Source: Stomorhina lunata
Taxonomy: Eukaryota; Arthropoda; Insecta; Diptera; Rhiniidae
NCBI GenBank assembly: GCA_933228675.1
Contig: OW121742.1
Coordinates: forward strand, 20,341,112-20,405,111
Direction: 5' to 3'
Length of the DNA stretch: 64,000 nt
The notes below the pieces were generated by a model that worked only from the letters and a program-made list of their open reading frames with translations, made no database searches and was not told where the DNA came from. Positions 20,703 through 32,454 of this stretch are shown here, one piece after another (the first letter of the stretch is position 1; each line of letters begins with the position of its first letter). A program made the translations under genes and the position numbers.

Positions 20703-21780
20703 TGTGTTTCCCAAATACAATTTTTTGTTATAATAATTTATTCTAAAAATATACTTAACTTTGTTTAATATTAAGTTACTCCATTTTCCATTTTCTATTT
20801 TCTCTATAAATATTCACACATTAGAAAAAAAACTCCATAAAAAAAATCATCATCAAATAGAGCATCGACTATTTTATTTAGTTTAACATTTTTATTTATT
20901 ATTTTATAGAAATATTTTTAACAGAACATAGTTAAGGAGATATAAAGTACATAAGTGTGAAGCAAAATTTGTTCCAAACTCATGTTTGTACTAAAATGTT
21001 TCGCAACCTCACAACTACATTTGCATATTCATAAGCAAAACCACCCCATCCTTCCTAAAACACACATACATTTACACATATAAAGAAAACTTGTAACTTC
21101 AATTTCAATAAATCACTAGAAGGCGACAGTTTGTTGACTGTTATTGCCTCGAAATGAAAATATTATGTTGCATATTCGTTCTTTTTATTCGTGCAACCTA
21201 CAAACGTACTAAGAGCTATTAATGTATGAGTCTGCTACAGCATCAGCTTCCAGTGCCACTATCAAAGCAACTGTTCCAAAAGTAGCTTTTGTAGTATTTG
21301 TATACTCGTATGTCTAAGTATTTGTTTGCATCCTTGCATTTTAGTGTGTGTGTGTTTGTGTGGGAGTGTATATTTAAATCGTAACATTCCTTTAACACTT
21401 TGCAAAGTATCTACAACCTAAAATACATTTATTATAAAACTGTTAACATTTTTTTTAATTTTTTATTTATTGTTTTTTTTTTATGAAGCAAAATTTTTTT
21501 ATTTTATCTAACTATCATGTATTTATTTAGAGGAATTCCTTTAGAATATCCTAAGAATCTGGGGAAATATTGTAAATTAACAATATCATATAAAACAGAA
21601 TAGGAAAGAATCTATACGTATAATATAATCTAGAAGGGGACCTCGCTAAGCCAAACCATGACTTCGAAGTAACTAAAGCAAAACTTCAAAAGAATCTAGA
21701 AGAGGATAAAGAGTAGAGAACAGAATTCAGAATAGAATATAGAAGACAAGATAGAAGAGACTTGAAAAATAATCCAAATT
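20703..21780. other. Non-array spacer with GT microsatellite
   Basis: AT-rich DNA with GTGTGTGTGTTTGTGTGG at about 21344 and a purine-rich stretch at 21690-21765. No recognised gene or element. Confidence 0.7.
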
Positions 21781-23490
21781 CAAAATTTTTGAAAAATTTC
21801 CTATAAAAATAAGAAAATTTTTAAAAAATTTGATATACAAATAAGAAATTTTTGAAAAATTTTATATAAAAATAAGAAATTTTTGAAAAATTTGCTATAA
21901 ATATAAGAAATTTTTGAAAAATTTGCTATAAAAATAAGAAATTTTTGAAAAACCCTATATAAAAATAAGAAATTTTTTAAAAATTTCCTATAAAAATAAG
22001 AAATTAAAAAAAAAAAAAGAAGTTTTTAAAAAATTTCCTATAAAAATAAGAAACTTTTGAAAAACTTTTTATAAAAATAAGAGATTTAAAAAAAATTCCT
22101 ATAAAAATAAGAAATTTTTGAAAAATTTCCTATAAAAATAAGAAATTTTTGAAAAATTTCCTATGAAAATAAGAAATTTTTGAAAAATAAGAAATTTTTT
22201 AAAATTTTCTATAAGAATAGGAAATTTTGAAAAATTTCTTATAAGCATAAGAATTTTTTGAAAAATTTTCTATAAAAATAAGAAATTATTAAAAATTTCC
22301 TATAAAAATAAGAAATTCTTGAGAATTTTCTTATTAAAAAAAAATTAAAAAATTTTTGAAAAATTTCCTATAAAAATAAGAAACTTTTAAAAATTTTCCT
22401 ATAAAAATAGGAAATTTTTAAAAATTTTCCTATAAAAATAGGAAATTTTTGAAAAATTTCCTATAAAAATAGGAAATTTTTGAAAAATTTCCTATAAAAA
22501 TAAGAAATTTTTGAAAAATTTCCCATAAAAATAAGAAATTTTTAAAAAATTTCCTATAAAAATAAGAAATTTTTGAAAAATTTTGTCTAAAAATAGGAAA
22601 TTTTTGAAAATTTTCCAATAAAAATAAGAAATTTTTGAAAAATTTCCAATAAAAATAAGAAATGTTTGAAAAATTTCCAATAAAAATAAGAAATTTTTGA
22701 AAAATTTCTTATAAAAATATGAAATTTTTTAAAAATTTCCTATAAAAATAAGAAATTTTTGGAAAGTTTTCTATAAAAAAAATTTTTTAAAAATTTCCTA
22801 TAAAAATAAGAAGTTTTTTAAAAATTTACTATAAAAATAAGAAATTTTTGTAAAATTTCCTATAAAAATAGGAAATTTTTGAAAAATTTCCTATAAAAAT
22901 AAGAAGTTTTTTTTTTAAATTTACTATAAAAATAAGAAATTTTTGTAAAATTTCCTATAAAAATAAGAAATTTTTGTAAAATTTCCTATAAAAATAAGAA
23001 ATTTTTGTAAAATTTCCTATAAAAATAGGAAATTTTTGAAAAATTTCCTATAAAAATAGGAAATTTTTGAAAAATTTCCTATAAAAATAGGAAATTTTTG
23101 AAAAATTTTCAATAAAAATAAGAAATTTTTGCAAAATTTGCTATAAAAATAAGAAATTTTGAAAAATTTCCTATAAAAATAAGAAATTTTTGAAAATTTT
23201 CTTATAAAAATAAGAAATTTTTGAAAAATTTCCTATAAAAATTAGAAATTTTTAAAAAATTTCCTATAAAAATAAGAAATTTTTGAAAAATTTCCTATTT
23301 AAATAGGAAATTTTTGAAAAATTTTCTATAAAAATAGGAAATTTTTGAAAAATTTTCTATAAAAATAAAAAATTTTTGAAAAATTTCCTATAAAAATAAG
23401 AAATTTTGAAAAATTTCCTATAAAAAAATTTGTAAAATTTCCTATAAAATTTTTAAAAATTTTCCATAAAAATATGAAATTTTGGAAAAT
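21781..23490 (+). repeat. Family A array, plus orientation, about 55 units
   Basis: Units of AAGAAATTTTTGAAAAATTT plus CCTATAAAAAT, mostly in the ATAAG variant with patches of ATAGG units (22400-22480, 22860-23100, 23300-23350). The variant patches suggest block-wise homogenisation. Confidence 0.95.
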
Positions 23491-23680
23491 TTAAAAAAAA
23501 AGTGTTATTTTTATAGGAAATTTTTAAAACTTTTCTTATTTTGAAAGGAAATTTTTCAAAAATTTCTTATTTTTATAGGAAATTTTTAAAAAATTTCTTA
23601 TTTTTATAAAAAAAAATTCAAAATATTAGTATTTTTAAAGGAAGTTTATTCAAAATTTCTTATTTTAATGGGAAGTTTTG
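23491..23680 (-). repeat. Short family A tail in opposite orientation
   Basis: After 23490 the spacer becomes TTATTTTTATAGG with TTTTTCAAAAATTTC centres, that is, the minus orientation. The switch happens in an A9-rich junction at about 23491-23501, giving a head-to-head arrangement at the array end. Confidence 0.88.
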
Positions 23681-24842
23681 TTTAACACATTTGCCATTTG
23701 CAAAATATAATTTTTTTTTTTTGGAAATTTGTTCTAAATAATATTTTCTTAAACTTCTCGAAAATTCTTGAATTCAAAATTTTTTGTAAGCATTTTTATT
23801 TAAAGATTTATGATATTGTTCTTTATTTCATTAATGTGCAACATCTGTGTAATTTTATTTCGATTTATTGCATTACAATTGCATCAGTTCAATAAAAAAA
23901 ATTCAAATGTTTAGACAAGAAGTTTCTCAAGTATTTTTTTCAAGAATTTCATGCATAAATCAGTTACAGAACTAAATTGCAAACAATATTTTCAAAACAA
24001 ATTCAAGATGAAAAAAGAGATGTAAAATTTTACATTAACGTAATTTACAAAAGAAGCAAATGAAGTGCAATTGAAAGAAGTAACTGCTAAGACTTTGGAC
24101 TAAAATTAAAATTTTTAATAATATTTTAACAAAATTTCCACATGAATTTCCCATAATATAAAAGACTTTGCATCAAAATAGTAATTATTTTAAAATTTCA
24201 TCATTTTCATTTTCTATTAGATAAAATTCATGTCATTGTTCATTGACCTGCAATCACAATTGACTGGTTTTCACACACAAAATAGCAGCAAGAAAAAATC
24301 CTTTAAATTTATTTTCTAAAATCTTCTACTTAATTTATAATTCCTTTTGTTTCGTCATAATTAATGAAGTGTCAATTTTTAAATCAACACTTTACTCTAA
24401 ACTTTTATTTTTTATTCCTACCCCATTCCCTAATGTTCTTGGCCAATTGGTTCTTGTTTTATTTAGTTCTGACGTTTGTTGACTCCCCTTCTTCAAGTCT
24501 CAGAAGATAATGTGACGTGTCAAATGATAAAAGTTTTATGTGAAATAAATTATGTTGTAAATTATAAATGTACAAGAAGAATTTAGAATATAGTCTATAT
24601 TATGTAGAATATAATATTAAAAAGTGGGTACATTTTTTGTTTACATTTTTCTAAGGTAACTCAATTCTTACACATATTTTATATGCGAATTGGGTCACCT
24701 TAGAGGTAAAAGGTGGACAAAGACAAAGCTTTATAGTATTCTACACTGTTATTGTGCGTCATGTCGTCAAACTTCGAATTATTATATTATCAAAATAGTA
24801 AAGTTGAGCCATCTGTTGTTCCGCTGAAGTATTTTTTTAGTA
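23681..24842. other. Non-array spacer with a 17-bp stem hairpin
   Basis: AT-rich single-copy-looking DNA. The stem-loop at 24651-24703 is listed separately. A smaller palindrome AATATAGTCTATATT lies near 24587. No gene recognised. Confidence 0.68.
24651..24703. other. Imperfect hairpin, 17-bp arms
   Basis: CTAAGGTAACTCAATTC (24651-24667) faces GAATTGGGTCACCTTAG (24687-24703) across a 19-nt AT-rich loop. As RNA it has one A-C mismatch and one G-U pair, and can extend by about three weaker pairs outside. It is too short to call a microRNA precursor; it could be a remnant of inverted-repeat DNA. Confidence 0.7.
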
Positions 24843-26870
24843 ATTCCTTTTTTATAAGAAAGTTTTTTATAAAAAAAATAAATTTTTGAAAAATTTCTAT
24901 AAAAATAAGAAATTTTTGAAAAATTTCCTATAAAAACAAGAAATTTTTGAAAGATTTGCTATAAAAATAAGAAATTTTTAATTTTTAAAAAATTTCTAAA
25001 AATATGAAATTTTTGAAAATTTTTTTAGAAAAACAAAAAATGTTTGAAAAATTTTCTATAAAAATAAGAATTTTTGAAAAAATTCCTATAAAAATTAGAA
25101 ATTTTTTTAAATGTTTCTATAAAAATTAGAAATTTTTAAAAAATAGTTCCTATAAAAATATGAAATTTTTGAAAAATTTCCTAGAAAGATAAGAAATTTT
25201 TTAAAATTTCCTTTAAAAGTTAAAAAAATTTGAAAAATTTCCTATAAAAATAAGAAAATTTTGAAAAATTTCCTATAAAAATATGAAATTTTCTTAAAAA
25301 ATTTCCTAAAAAAATAAAAAATTTTTAAAAAATTTCTTATAAAAATAAAAATGTTTGAAAAATTTCCTATAAAAATAAAACATTTTTGAAAATTTCCTAT
25401 AAACATAAGAAATTTTAAAAAATTTCCTATCAAAATAAGAAATTTAAAAAATTTCCCATAAACATAAGAAAATTTAAAAATTTTCTATAAAAAGAAGAAA
25501 TTTTGAAAAATTTCTTTTGAATATAAAAATCTTTGAAAATTTTCCTACAAAAACAATCAATTTTTGAAAATTTTCATACAAAAATAAGAAATTTTTGAAA
25601 AATTTCTTATTAAAATAAGAAATTTTTGAAAAATTTCCTAAAAAACATGACATTTTTTAAAATTTGCTATAAAAATAAGAAATTTTTATAAAAAATTCCT
25701 ACAAAAATAAAAAAATTTGAAAAATTTCCCATAAAAATAAGAAATTTTTTAAAAAGTTGTTGTAAAAAAAATTTGAAAAATTTCTTATAAAAATAAAATA
25801 AAGAATTTTTGGAAAAATTTCTCATAAAAATAGAAAATTAAAAAAAAAATTCATTTAAAAATAAGAATTTTCTATAAAAATAAGAAATTTTTGAAGAATT
25901 TTCTGTAACAATATGAAATTTTAAAATATTTTGAGAAACTTAAAAAAAAAGAAAATTTTTGGAAAATTTCCTATGAAAATAAGAATTTTTCGAAAAAAAT
26001 TTCTATAAAGAAATTTTTGAAAAATTTCTTGTAAAAATAAGAAATTTATGAAAAATTTCCTATAAAAATAAGAAATTTTTGAAAAATTTCCTATAAAAAT
26101 AAGAAGTTTTTTAAAAATTTGCTATAAAAATAAGAAGTTTTTTAAAAATTTGCTATAAAAATAAGAAATTTTTGAAAAATTTCCTATAAAAATTTTTGAA
26201 AAATTTCCTATAAAAATAAGAAATTTTTGAAAAATATCCTATAAAAATAAGAAATTTTTGAAAAATTTCCTATAAAAATAAGAAATTTTTGAAAAATTTC
26301 CTATAAAAATAAGAAATTTTTGAAAAATTTCCTATAAAAATAAGAAATTTTTGAAAAATTTCCTATAAAAAAAAGAAATTTTTTAAAAATTTCCTTTAAA
26401 AATAAGAAATTTTTGAAAATTTTCGTATAAAAATAAGAAATTTTTGAAAAATTTCCTAAAAAATTAAGAAATTTTTGTAAAATTTCCTATAAAAATAAGA
26501 AATTTTTGAAAAAAATTTTCTGTAAAAATAAGAAATTTTTAAAAAAATTTCCTATAAAAATAAGAAATTTTAAAAAAAATTCCTATAATAAAAAGAACGT
26601 TTTGAAAATATTGTACAAAAATAAGAAATATTTTTTTAATATCCTATAAAAATAAGAAATGTTTGAAAAATGTCATACAAAATAAGAAATTTAAAAAAAA
26701 GTCTGATAATAGAAATTTTTTAAAAATTTAATATAAAACTTTTTATAAAAAAAAAACATTTTTGAAAAATTTTCCTAAAAAATAGGAATTTTTTAAGGAA
26801 AAAAGGAAAATTTTTGAAAAATTTCCTATAAAAAAGAGAACTTTTTTAAAAATTGGCCATAAAAAAGTGA
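24843..26870 (+). repeat. Family A array, plus orientation, about 65 units
   Basis: Strongly diverged at both edges, with a more regular core at about 26040-26380 (GAAATTTTTGAAAAATTTC plus CTATAAAAATAA). Homogeneity is highest in the middle and decays outward, as expected when unequal exchange acts mostly inside an array. Confidence 0.94.
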
Positions 26871-27128
26871 AATTTTCAAAAATTTCTTATTTTCTATAGG
26901 AAATTTTTCAATAATTTTATCCAAAATTTCTTATTTTTTTTTTGGAAATTATACAAAATTTTCTTATTTTTTTAATACTTATCGAAAATTTATTTTTTAT
27001 AAAAAAATTTTTCAAAAATTTCTTGTTTTCATAACAACATTTAAAAAAAAATCTTATTTTGATAGGAAATTTTTCATAAATTTCTTATTTTTATAAAAAA
27101 TTTTCCTATTTTCATAGGAAAATTTAAA
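26871..27128 (-). repeat. Short family A tail in opposite orientation
   Basis: The orientation switches at about 26865-26880 (GTGAAATTTTCAAAAATTTC), and minus-type, strongly diverged units continue to about 27128. It is the same arrangement as at 23491-23680. Confidence 0.85.
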
Positions 27129-29404
27129 ATGTTTAAAGTTTTGTTACTAAAATTAAAACCTTTAACTAGCCTTTACAATATCTTTTGTTCGCCTCCTATA
27201 AGTATTCCTTAAAATTTCCAAAAGAGCAAAAACTTTTGTTCCCATTCTCATTGTTAAACACTGGAGGCAATTTAAGTTCTTCCAAACTAAAAAAAAGTAA
27301 TTTTATATGTATTTACTTTTCATAAAGTAAAAAAGTCACTTTTAATTTAATTCTTACAAAAATTGTACGAAAAAAATAAACTAAAAATTTTATATAGCAT
27401 ACCTTGAGGCTCAGTGCTAGCCAGTAATTTAAAGCATAACAAACAGGCTCTTGATGAACAAGTCAAAAAATGAAAATAAAAAATTCATATAAAATAATCT
27501 CAAAAAGTACATTTTAAGTAATTCATCACATTAACTAGAGAATTTAAGAAGTATTTAAACGCAGGCAGGAAAAAGACCTTTTAAGAGAATATAAAAATCT
27601 GAATTTCTGAAGAATTTAAACAATAGGGAAATCTGGTTTCTCAGCTGGTATTTGGAAAACCTTAAGGCTTTATTTTTAATTTAATTAAAATAACATTATC
27701 TTATATTTTTCATTTTGTCTTATTTTTTTCGTGTTTTTATTGACTTCATTTAAAGTTTATTTTTATGTATTTAATTTTTTGTTGTCAGATTTTTTTAAAT
27801 GTTTTCTTTTTTTTGAGGATTTTATTTGTCAGGGATTTCATTTGAAGGACTAATTTATTATTTATTATGTTAGGATGTTTTTTTTGTTGTCTTGTTTCCT
27901 TTGTTGTTGCTGTTGTCGCTTTTATAAGCTTTTGTTAAATTCTTGACATTAAATTGGTACAACATGGGGCCACTGTGATGTAAATTGTTTTTGTTGTTGG
28001 GAAAGCAATGGGAAACAGATGTTCTAAAGCAGCTTAAAGAAAAAATTGTTTGCTTTTATTTTTTTGACTTTTCACAAAATCGAATAAGCAGTTCCAAAGA
28101 TATGACAAAATCAATGGATCAGCCTTTTCAAAAGTTTTACAACAATTTCTTAGAAATCAAACAATTTTAAGATAATTCAGTTTCTACAGTATTTACAATC
28201 TTAAGACAATAATGAATATAAAAAATATAGTGGAAATCAAATCAAAAAAGTTAATTTTATGAATCTTCGCTTTTATCTCTTGATTTGCAAAACATTATAA
28301 TTCGTAATTATTTCATTTTGTCAATAGGTAATAATAAGTGGTTTTCAATCTGTCTAGAGTTAGGGGTGCTCCTCGTGATGATAATGAACATCAAAACGCA
28401 CTAGGTGATGCCCGCAGCCGTATTTCATCTAAACTATTTGTTTATGCTTAACAATTTTTAATCCCATTTTTGTCCCACTGTTCAATATGTTTGGAATAGC
28501 CTAAAAAAGTACTTAGTAAAAAATTAACATACAAATTCTACAACAATATCTCATAAATATTTACGTATGTACATGCATATGTGAGATTATAAACAGATAC
28601 ACACAAAGTAATGGAATAAATGTTTGGCAATTAGGGAGCTACAAAAATATTAGTTTTAAAATTGTATAATATATTACAATGTTAAATAAAATAGTGCTCT
28701 AGAATATAATTCTTTCATTTCAATCGTTTTGAAATTCGAGAGATTTTAAAATGTTCTTGCTTACTTAAGGGATATTATCAAAACTCCTTTAAGTATGCAA
28801 CAAAATTTCCGTTTATATTGCTGTCATTATGAAGTGATAGTTGACTTTTAATATGACCTTTAATCCTAACATTTTTTACATGATTCCAAAAGAATTCTTT
28901 TACTGAAATCTAGTTTTCAAAAGTAAACAAATATTTATAACCTCCTAAACGTATGCTACATCATTTCGATATTTTTTTTTTCATTTCTGCTCGACATGTA
29001 TCAATTGCCGCCATTAATTACTGAAACATTTTCTGAGCAGCTTTAAAATGCCTCAACTAATTTTCAGGAATTGTCTGTGACATTTGAAATATGATACTCC
29101 ATTACTCACATAAGTCCGTAGCAACCTAATTCTTTATCTAATCCTTATATGTCATCATATCGACATCATCAACCTTACACGTGTATGTCAGTAAATCTAA
29201 ACAAATACCAGCTAAACGAAAATCCCTAACAAAATGTATATAAGCCCGGGCAGGAAGAAAAAACAAAAAAAAAATTGGAATAAATCTCAGTTGGAGAGTA
29301 AAATGTGCGTTAGAAAATTAAAACTATTGGCATGAGACCGCAAGGGACTAAATGGAATCTTTTGTAAGCCCTTGACCTAAAAATATATATATTTTTTTAG
29401 ATCG
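27129..29404. other. Large non-array spacer
   Basis: About 2.3 kb of single-copy-looking DNA. It has TTGTTGTTGCTGTTG near 27902 and a small island of more balanced composition at about 28355-28450, open for about 37 codons on the plus strand (TAA at about 28449). TATATAAG at 29236 is followed by CCCGGG, a TATA-box-like site without an initiator at the proper distance. No gene can be assigned. Confidence 0.6.
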
Positions 29405-31430
29405 TTAAAAAATTAAAATTTTTCGTTAACATAGAAATTTTCAATACAAAATTTTTCGCTTATTTAAAAATTTTCTAAAGAAAAAATGTCTGTAGAAAAT
29501 TTTTCGTTATTTGACAAATTTTTTTTAGAACATTTTTCGTTAATATGAAAATTTTCTATAGAAAATTTTTCGTTAATATGAAAATTTTCTATAGAAAATT
29601 TTTCGTTATGAAAATTTTCTATAGAAAATTTTTCGTTAATATGAAAATTTACTATAGAAAATTTTTCGTTAATATTAAAATTTTCTATAGAAACTTTTTC
29701 GTAAATTTGAAAATTTTCTATAGAAAATTTTTCGTTAATTTCAAAATTTTCTATAGAAAGTTTTTCGTTAATTTAAAAATTTTCTATAGAAAATTTTTCT
29801 TTGATTAAAAATTTTCTATAGAAAATTTTTCGTTGATTTAAAAATTTTCTATAGAAAATTTTTCGTTATTTTAAAAATTTTCTATAGAAAATTTTTCGTT
29901 AATTTAAAAATTTTCTATAGAAAATTTTTCCTTAATTTAAAAATTTTCTATAGAAAACTTTTCCTTAATTTAAAAATTTTCTATAGAAAATTGTTCGTTA
30001 ATTTAAAAATTTTCTATAGAAAATTTTTCGTTAATTTAAAAATTTTCTATAGAAAATTTTTCGTTAATTTAAAAATTTTCTATAGAAAATTGTTCGTTAA
30101 TTTAAAAATTTTCTATAGAAAATTTTTCGTTATTTGACAAATTTTTTTTAGAACATTTTTCGTTAATATGAAAATTTTCTATAGAAAATTTTTCGTTAAT
30201 ATGAAAATTTTCTATAGAAAATTTTTCGTTATGAAAATTTTCTATAGAAAATTTTTCGTTAATATGAAAATTTACTATAGAAAATTTTTCGTTAATTTAA
30301 AAATTTTCTATAGAAAATTTTTCGTTAATTTAAAAATTTTCTATAGAAAATTTTTCCTTAATTTAAAAATTTTCTATAGAAAACTTTTCCTTAATTTAAA
30401 AATTTTCTATAGAAAATTGTTCGTTAATTTAAAAATTTTCTATAGAAAATTTTTCGTTAATTTAAAAATTTTCTATAGAAAATTTTTCGTTAATTTAAAA
30501 ATTTTCTATAGAAAATTTTTCGTTAATTTAAAAATTTTCTATAGAAAATTGTTCGTTAATTTAAAAATTTTCTATAGAAAATTTTTCGTTAATTTAAAAA
30601 TTTTCTATAGAAAATTTTTCGTTAATTTAAAAATTTTCTATAGAAAATTTTTCGTTAATTTAAAAATTTTCTATAGAAAATTTTTCGTTAATTTAAAAAT
30701 TTTCTATAGAAAATTTTTCGTTAATTTAAAAATTTTCTATAGAAAATTTTTCGTTAATTTAAAAATTTTCTATAGAAAATTTTTCGTTAATTTAAAAATT
30801 TTCTATAGAAAATTTTTCGTTAATTTAAAAATTTTCTATAGAAAATTTTTCGTTAATTTAAAAATTTTCTATAGAAAATTTTTCGTTAATTTAAAAATTT
30901 TCTATAGAAAATTTTTCGTTAATTTAAAAATTTTCTATAGAAAATTTTTCGTTAATTTAAAAATTTTCTATAGAAAATTTTTCGTTAATTTAAAAATTTC
31001 TATAGAAAATTTTTCGTTAATTTAAAAATTTTCTATAGAAAATTTTTCGTTAATTTAAAAATTTTCTATAGAAAATTTTCTATTAAAAATTTTCTATAGA
31101 AAATTTTTCGTTAATTTAAAAATTTTCTATAGAAAATTTTTCGTTAATTTAAAAATTTTCTATAGAAAATTTTTCGTTAATTTAAAAATTTTCTATAGAA
31201 AATTTTTCGTTAATTTAAAAATTTTCTATAGAAAATTTTTCGTTGATTAAAAATTTTCTATAGAAAATTTTCGTTGATTCAAAATTTTCTATAAAAAAAT
31301 TTTTCGTTGATTAAAAATTTTCTATAGAAAATTTTTCTTTGATTAAAAATTTTCTATAGAAAATTTTTCATTGATTAAAAATTTTCTATAGAAAATTTAA
31401 AAATTTTCTATAGAAAATTGTTTGTTAATT
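29405..31430 (+). repeat. Family B' minisatellite array, about 60 units of 33 bp
   Basis: The palindrome AAATTTTCTATAGAAAATTT is the same as in family B, but the linker is TTCGTTAATTTAA instead of TTCGTTAAATTAA. The left part has variant units (TTCGTTAATATGAAAA, TTCGTTATGAAAA, TTCCTTAATTT). The region 30560-31000 is nearly uniform. A block of variants is duplicated 623 bp apart (about 29492-29674 and 30115-30297). Stop-free frames of 87 and 285 codons are repeat translations. Confidence 0.97.
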
Positions 31431-31803
31431 TCTTTTGGAAATTTTTCCATTATTAGTAAAATTATAAAGTGTAAAAGCCGTGTGAGTATTAAACAGGAAA
31501 TGCCTCTTTCTTAAACATTTTTATTTTCCGGTTCTTTTATTAGCATTTCCTCTAATTCAAAATGAAAGAATATTATTTACATAACTTGTAAGAAATTGAA
31601 GACGTGCAAATAAACTGTGAAAAAGATCAAATATAATTTAATATTTCAAGGGGGTTTGAGTGACAAAAATTTAATATCCGCTTAAATATTAAAAATATTC
31701 GCAAATATTTGTTTAATGTTATTAGATTTTCAAAAGAAAACAATTCGAATATTGCTGTTACTTTTCCATATCAATATTATTAACGAAAATTTTGATTTTG
31801 AGG

Positions 31804-31841
31804 AAACTCTTTGTAGGTACTTTAGAACCTACAAAGAGTTT
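31804..31841. other. Perfect hairpin, 15-bp arms, 8-nt loop
   Basis: AAACTCTTTGTAGGT (31804-31818) and its exact reverse complement (31827-31841) flank the loop ACTTTAGA. It lies in non-array DNA and contains GC positions, so it is not just AT symmetry. Confidence 0.85.
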
Positions 31842-32012
31842 TTCAATATAAAAGGATCTATATATTGTAAAAACTGAAATTCAGAATTTTCATTTAATTT
31901 GATTCAAGTTCTTTTATTTGGAGAGTCTTTTGACTGCTTATTGTTAAAAACAAAAAATGTAATATTTTTCCACGATTTATGATTTTCAGAAATTTTAAAC
32001 TTCAACCCATCG

Positions 32013-32124
32013 TAACATATGTTTAATACTAATTATGATTTATTTGTTATTTTTACCTGTAACTCCCAGAAATTTCAAATGATTTCAATTATTCACATAC
32101 AATGCAACCCCAGAGACTTGAAAA
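32013..32124 (+). repeat. Interspersed repeat family, copy a
   Basis: A diverged match to 34574 and 35572 onwards: CATATGTTTAATACTAATTA corresponds to CGTATGATTAATATTAATTA, then GTAACTC, CAGAAATTTC and AGAGACTTGAAA match in order. It lies about 330 bp before the C(+) array. Confidence 0.55.
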
Positions 32125-32454
32125 TTTACAAAAAATTTAATTTTGACTTAATATCTTTTTGCTAAACACGTGCCATTTATTTTTGAATACCATAATACAG
32201 AAGTTGACATTTCTATTGTAAGAGTTTCTAGAATTTATTTGTATTTATCTTGTAATTTTTTGTATTCCCCGTATTTTTTCTCTATTTTATTTCATTGTAT
32301 TGCGTATAATATTGTTGTGTATATTGTTGGCTTATTATTTAAAATTCACTGAACGCTAGAGATTTGATTTTACAGAAAATTTCATGTTAACATTCAGTCA
32401 GTCACAAAAATGAACATGAACATTGCGCTACAATAACATGGAATTATCGGAAAT

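Larger units (their letters stand above)
31431..32454. other. Non-array spacer with a perfect hairpin and a diverged interspersed repeat
   Basis: It holds the 15-bp stem hairpin at 31804-31841 and copy a of the four-copy interspersed family (32013-32124). The remainder is AT-rich with no recognised gene. Confidence 0.7.

Noticed and set aside
19685..20746. 353-codon open frame repeating an 11-residue unit (KFFVKLKIFYR)
   Set aside because: It is the family B 33-bp unit read in its stop-free frame. The period is divisible by three, so the frame persists. No start context, no codon signature and no non-repeat domain.
27985..28170. 61-codon frame in the large spacer
   Set aside because: It has no ATG at its start, no family similarity that I recognise, and a length compatible with chance.
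29236..29291. TATATAAG followed by CCCGGG and a TCAGTT initiator-like site
   Set aside because: The spacing (about 50 bp) is too long for a TATA/initiator pair, and no gene starts downstream; a B' array follows.
29545..31025. 87- and 285-codon open frames with repeats of NLKIFYRKFFV
   Set aside because: Repeat translation of the family B' array, for the same reason as the B array; the two frames start with the same duplicated variant block.
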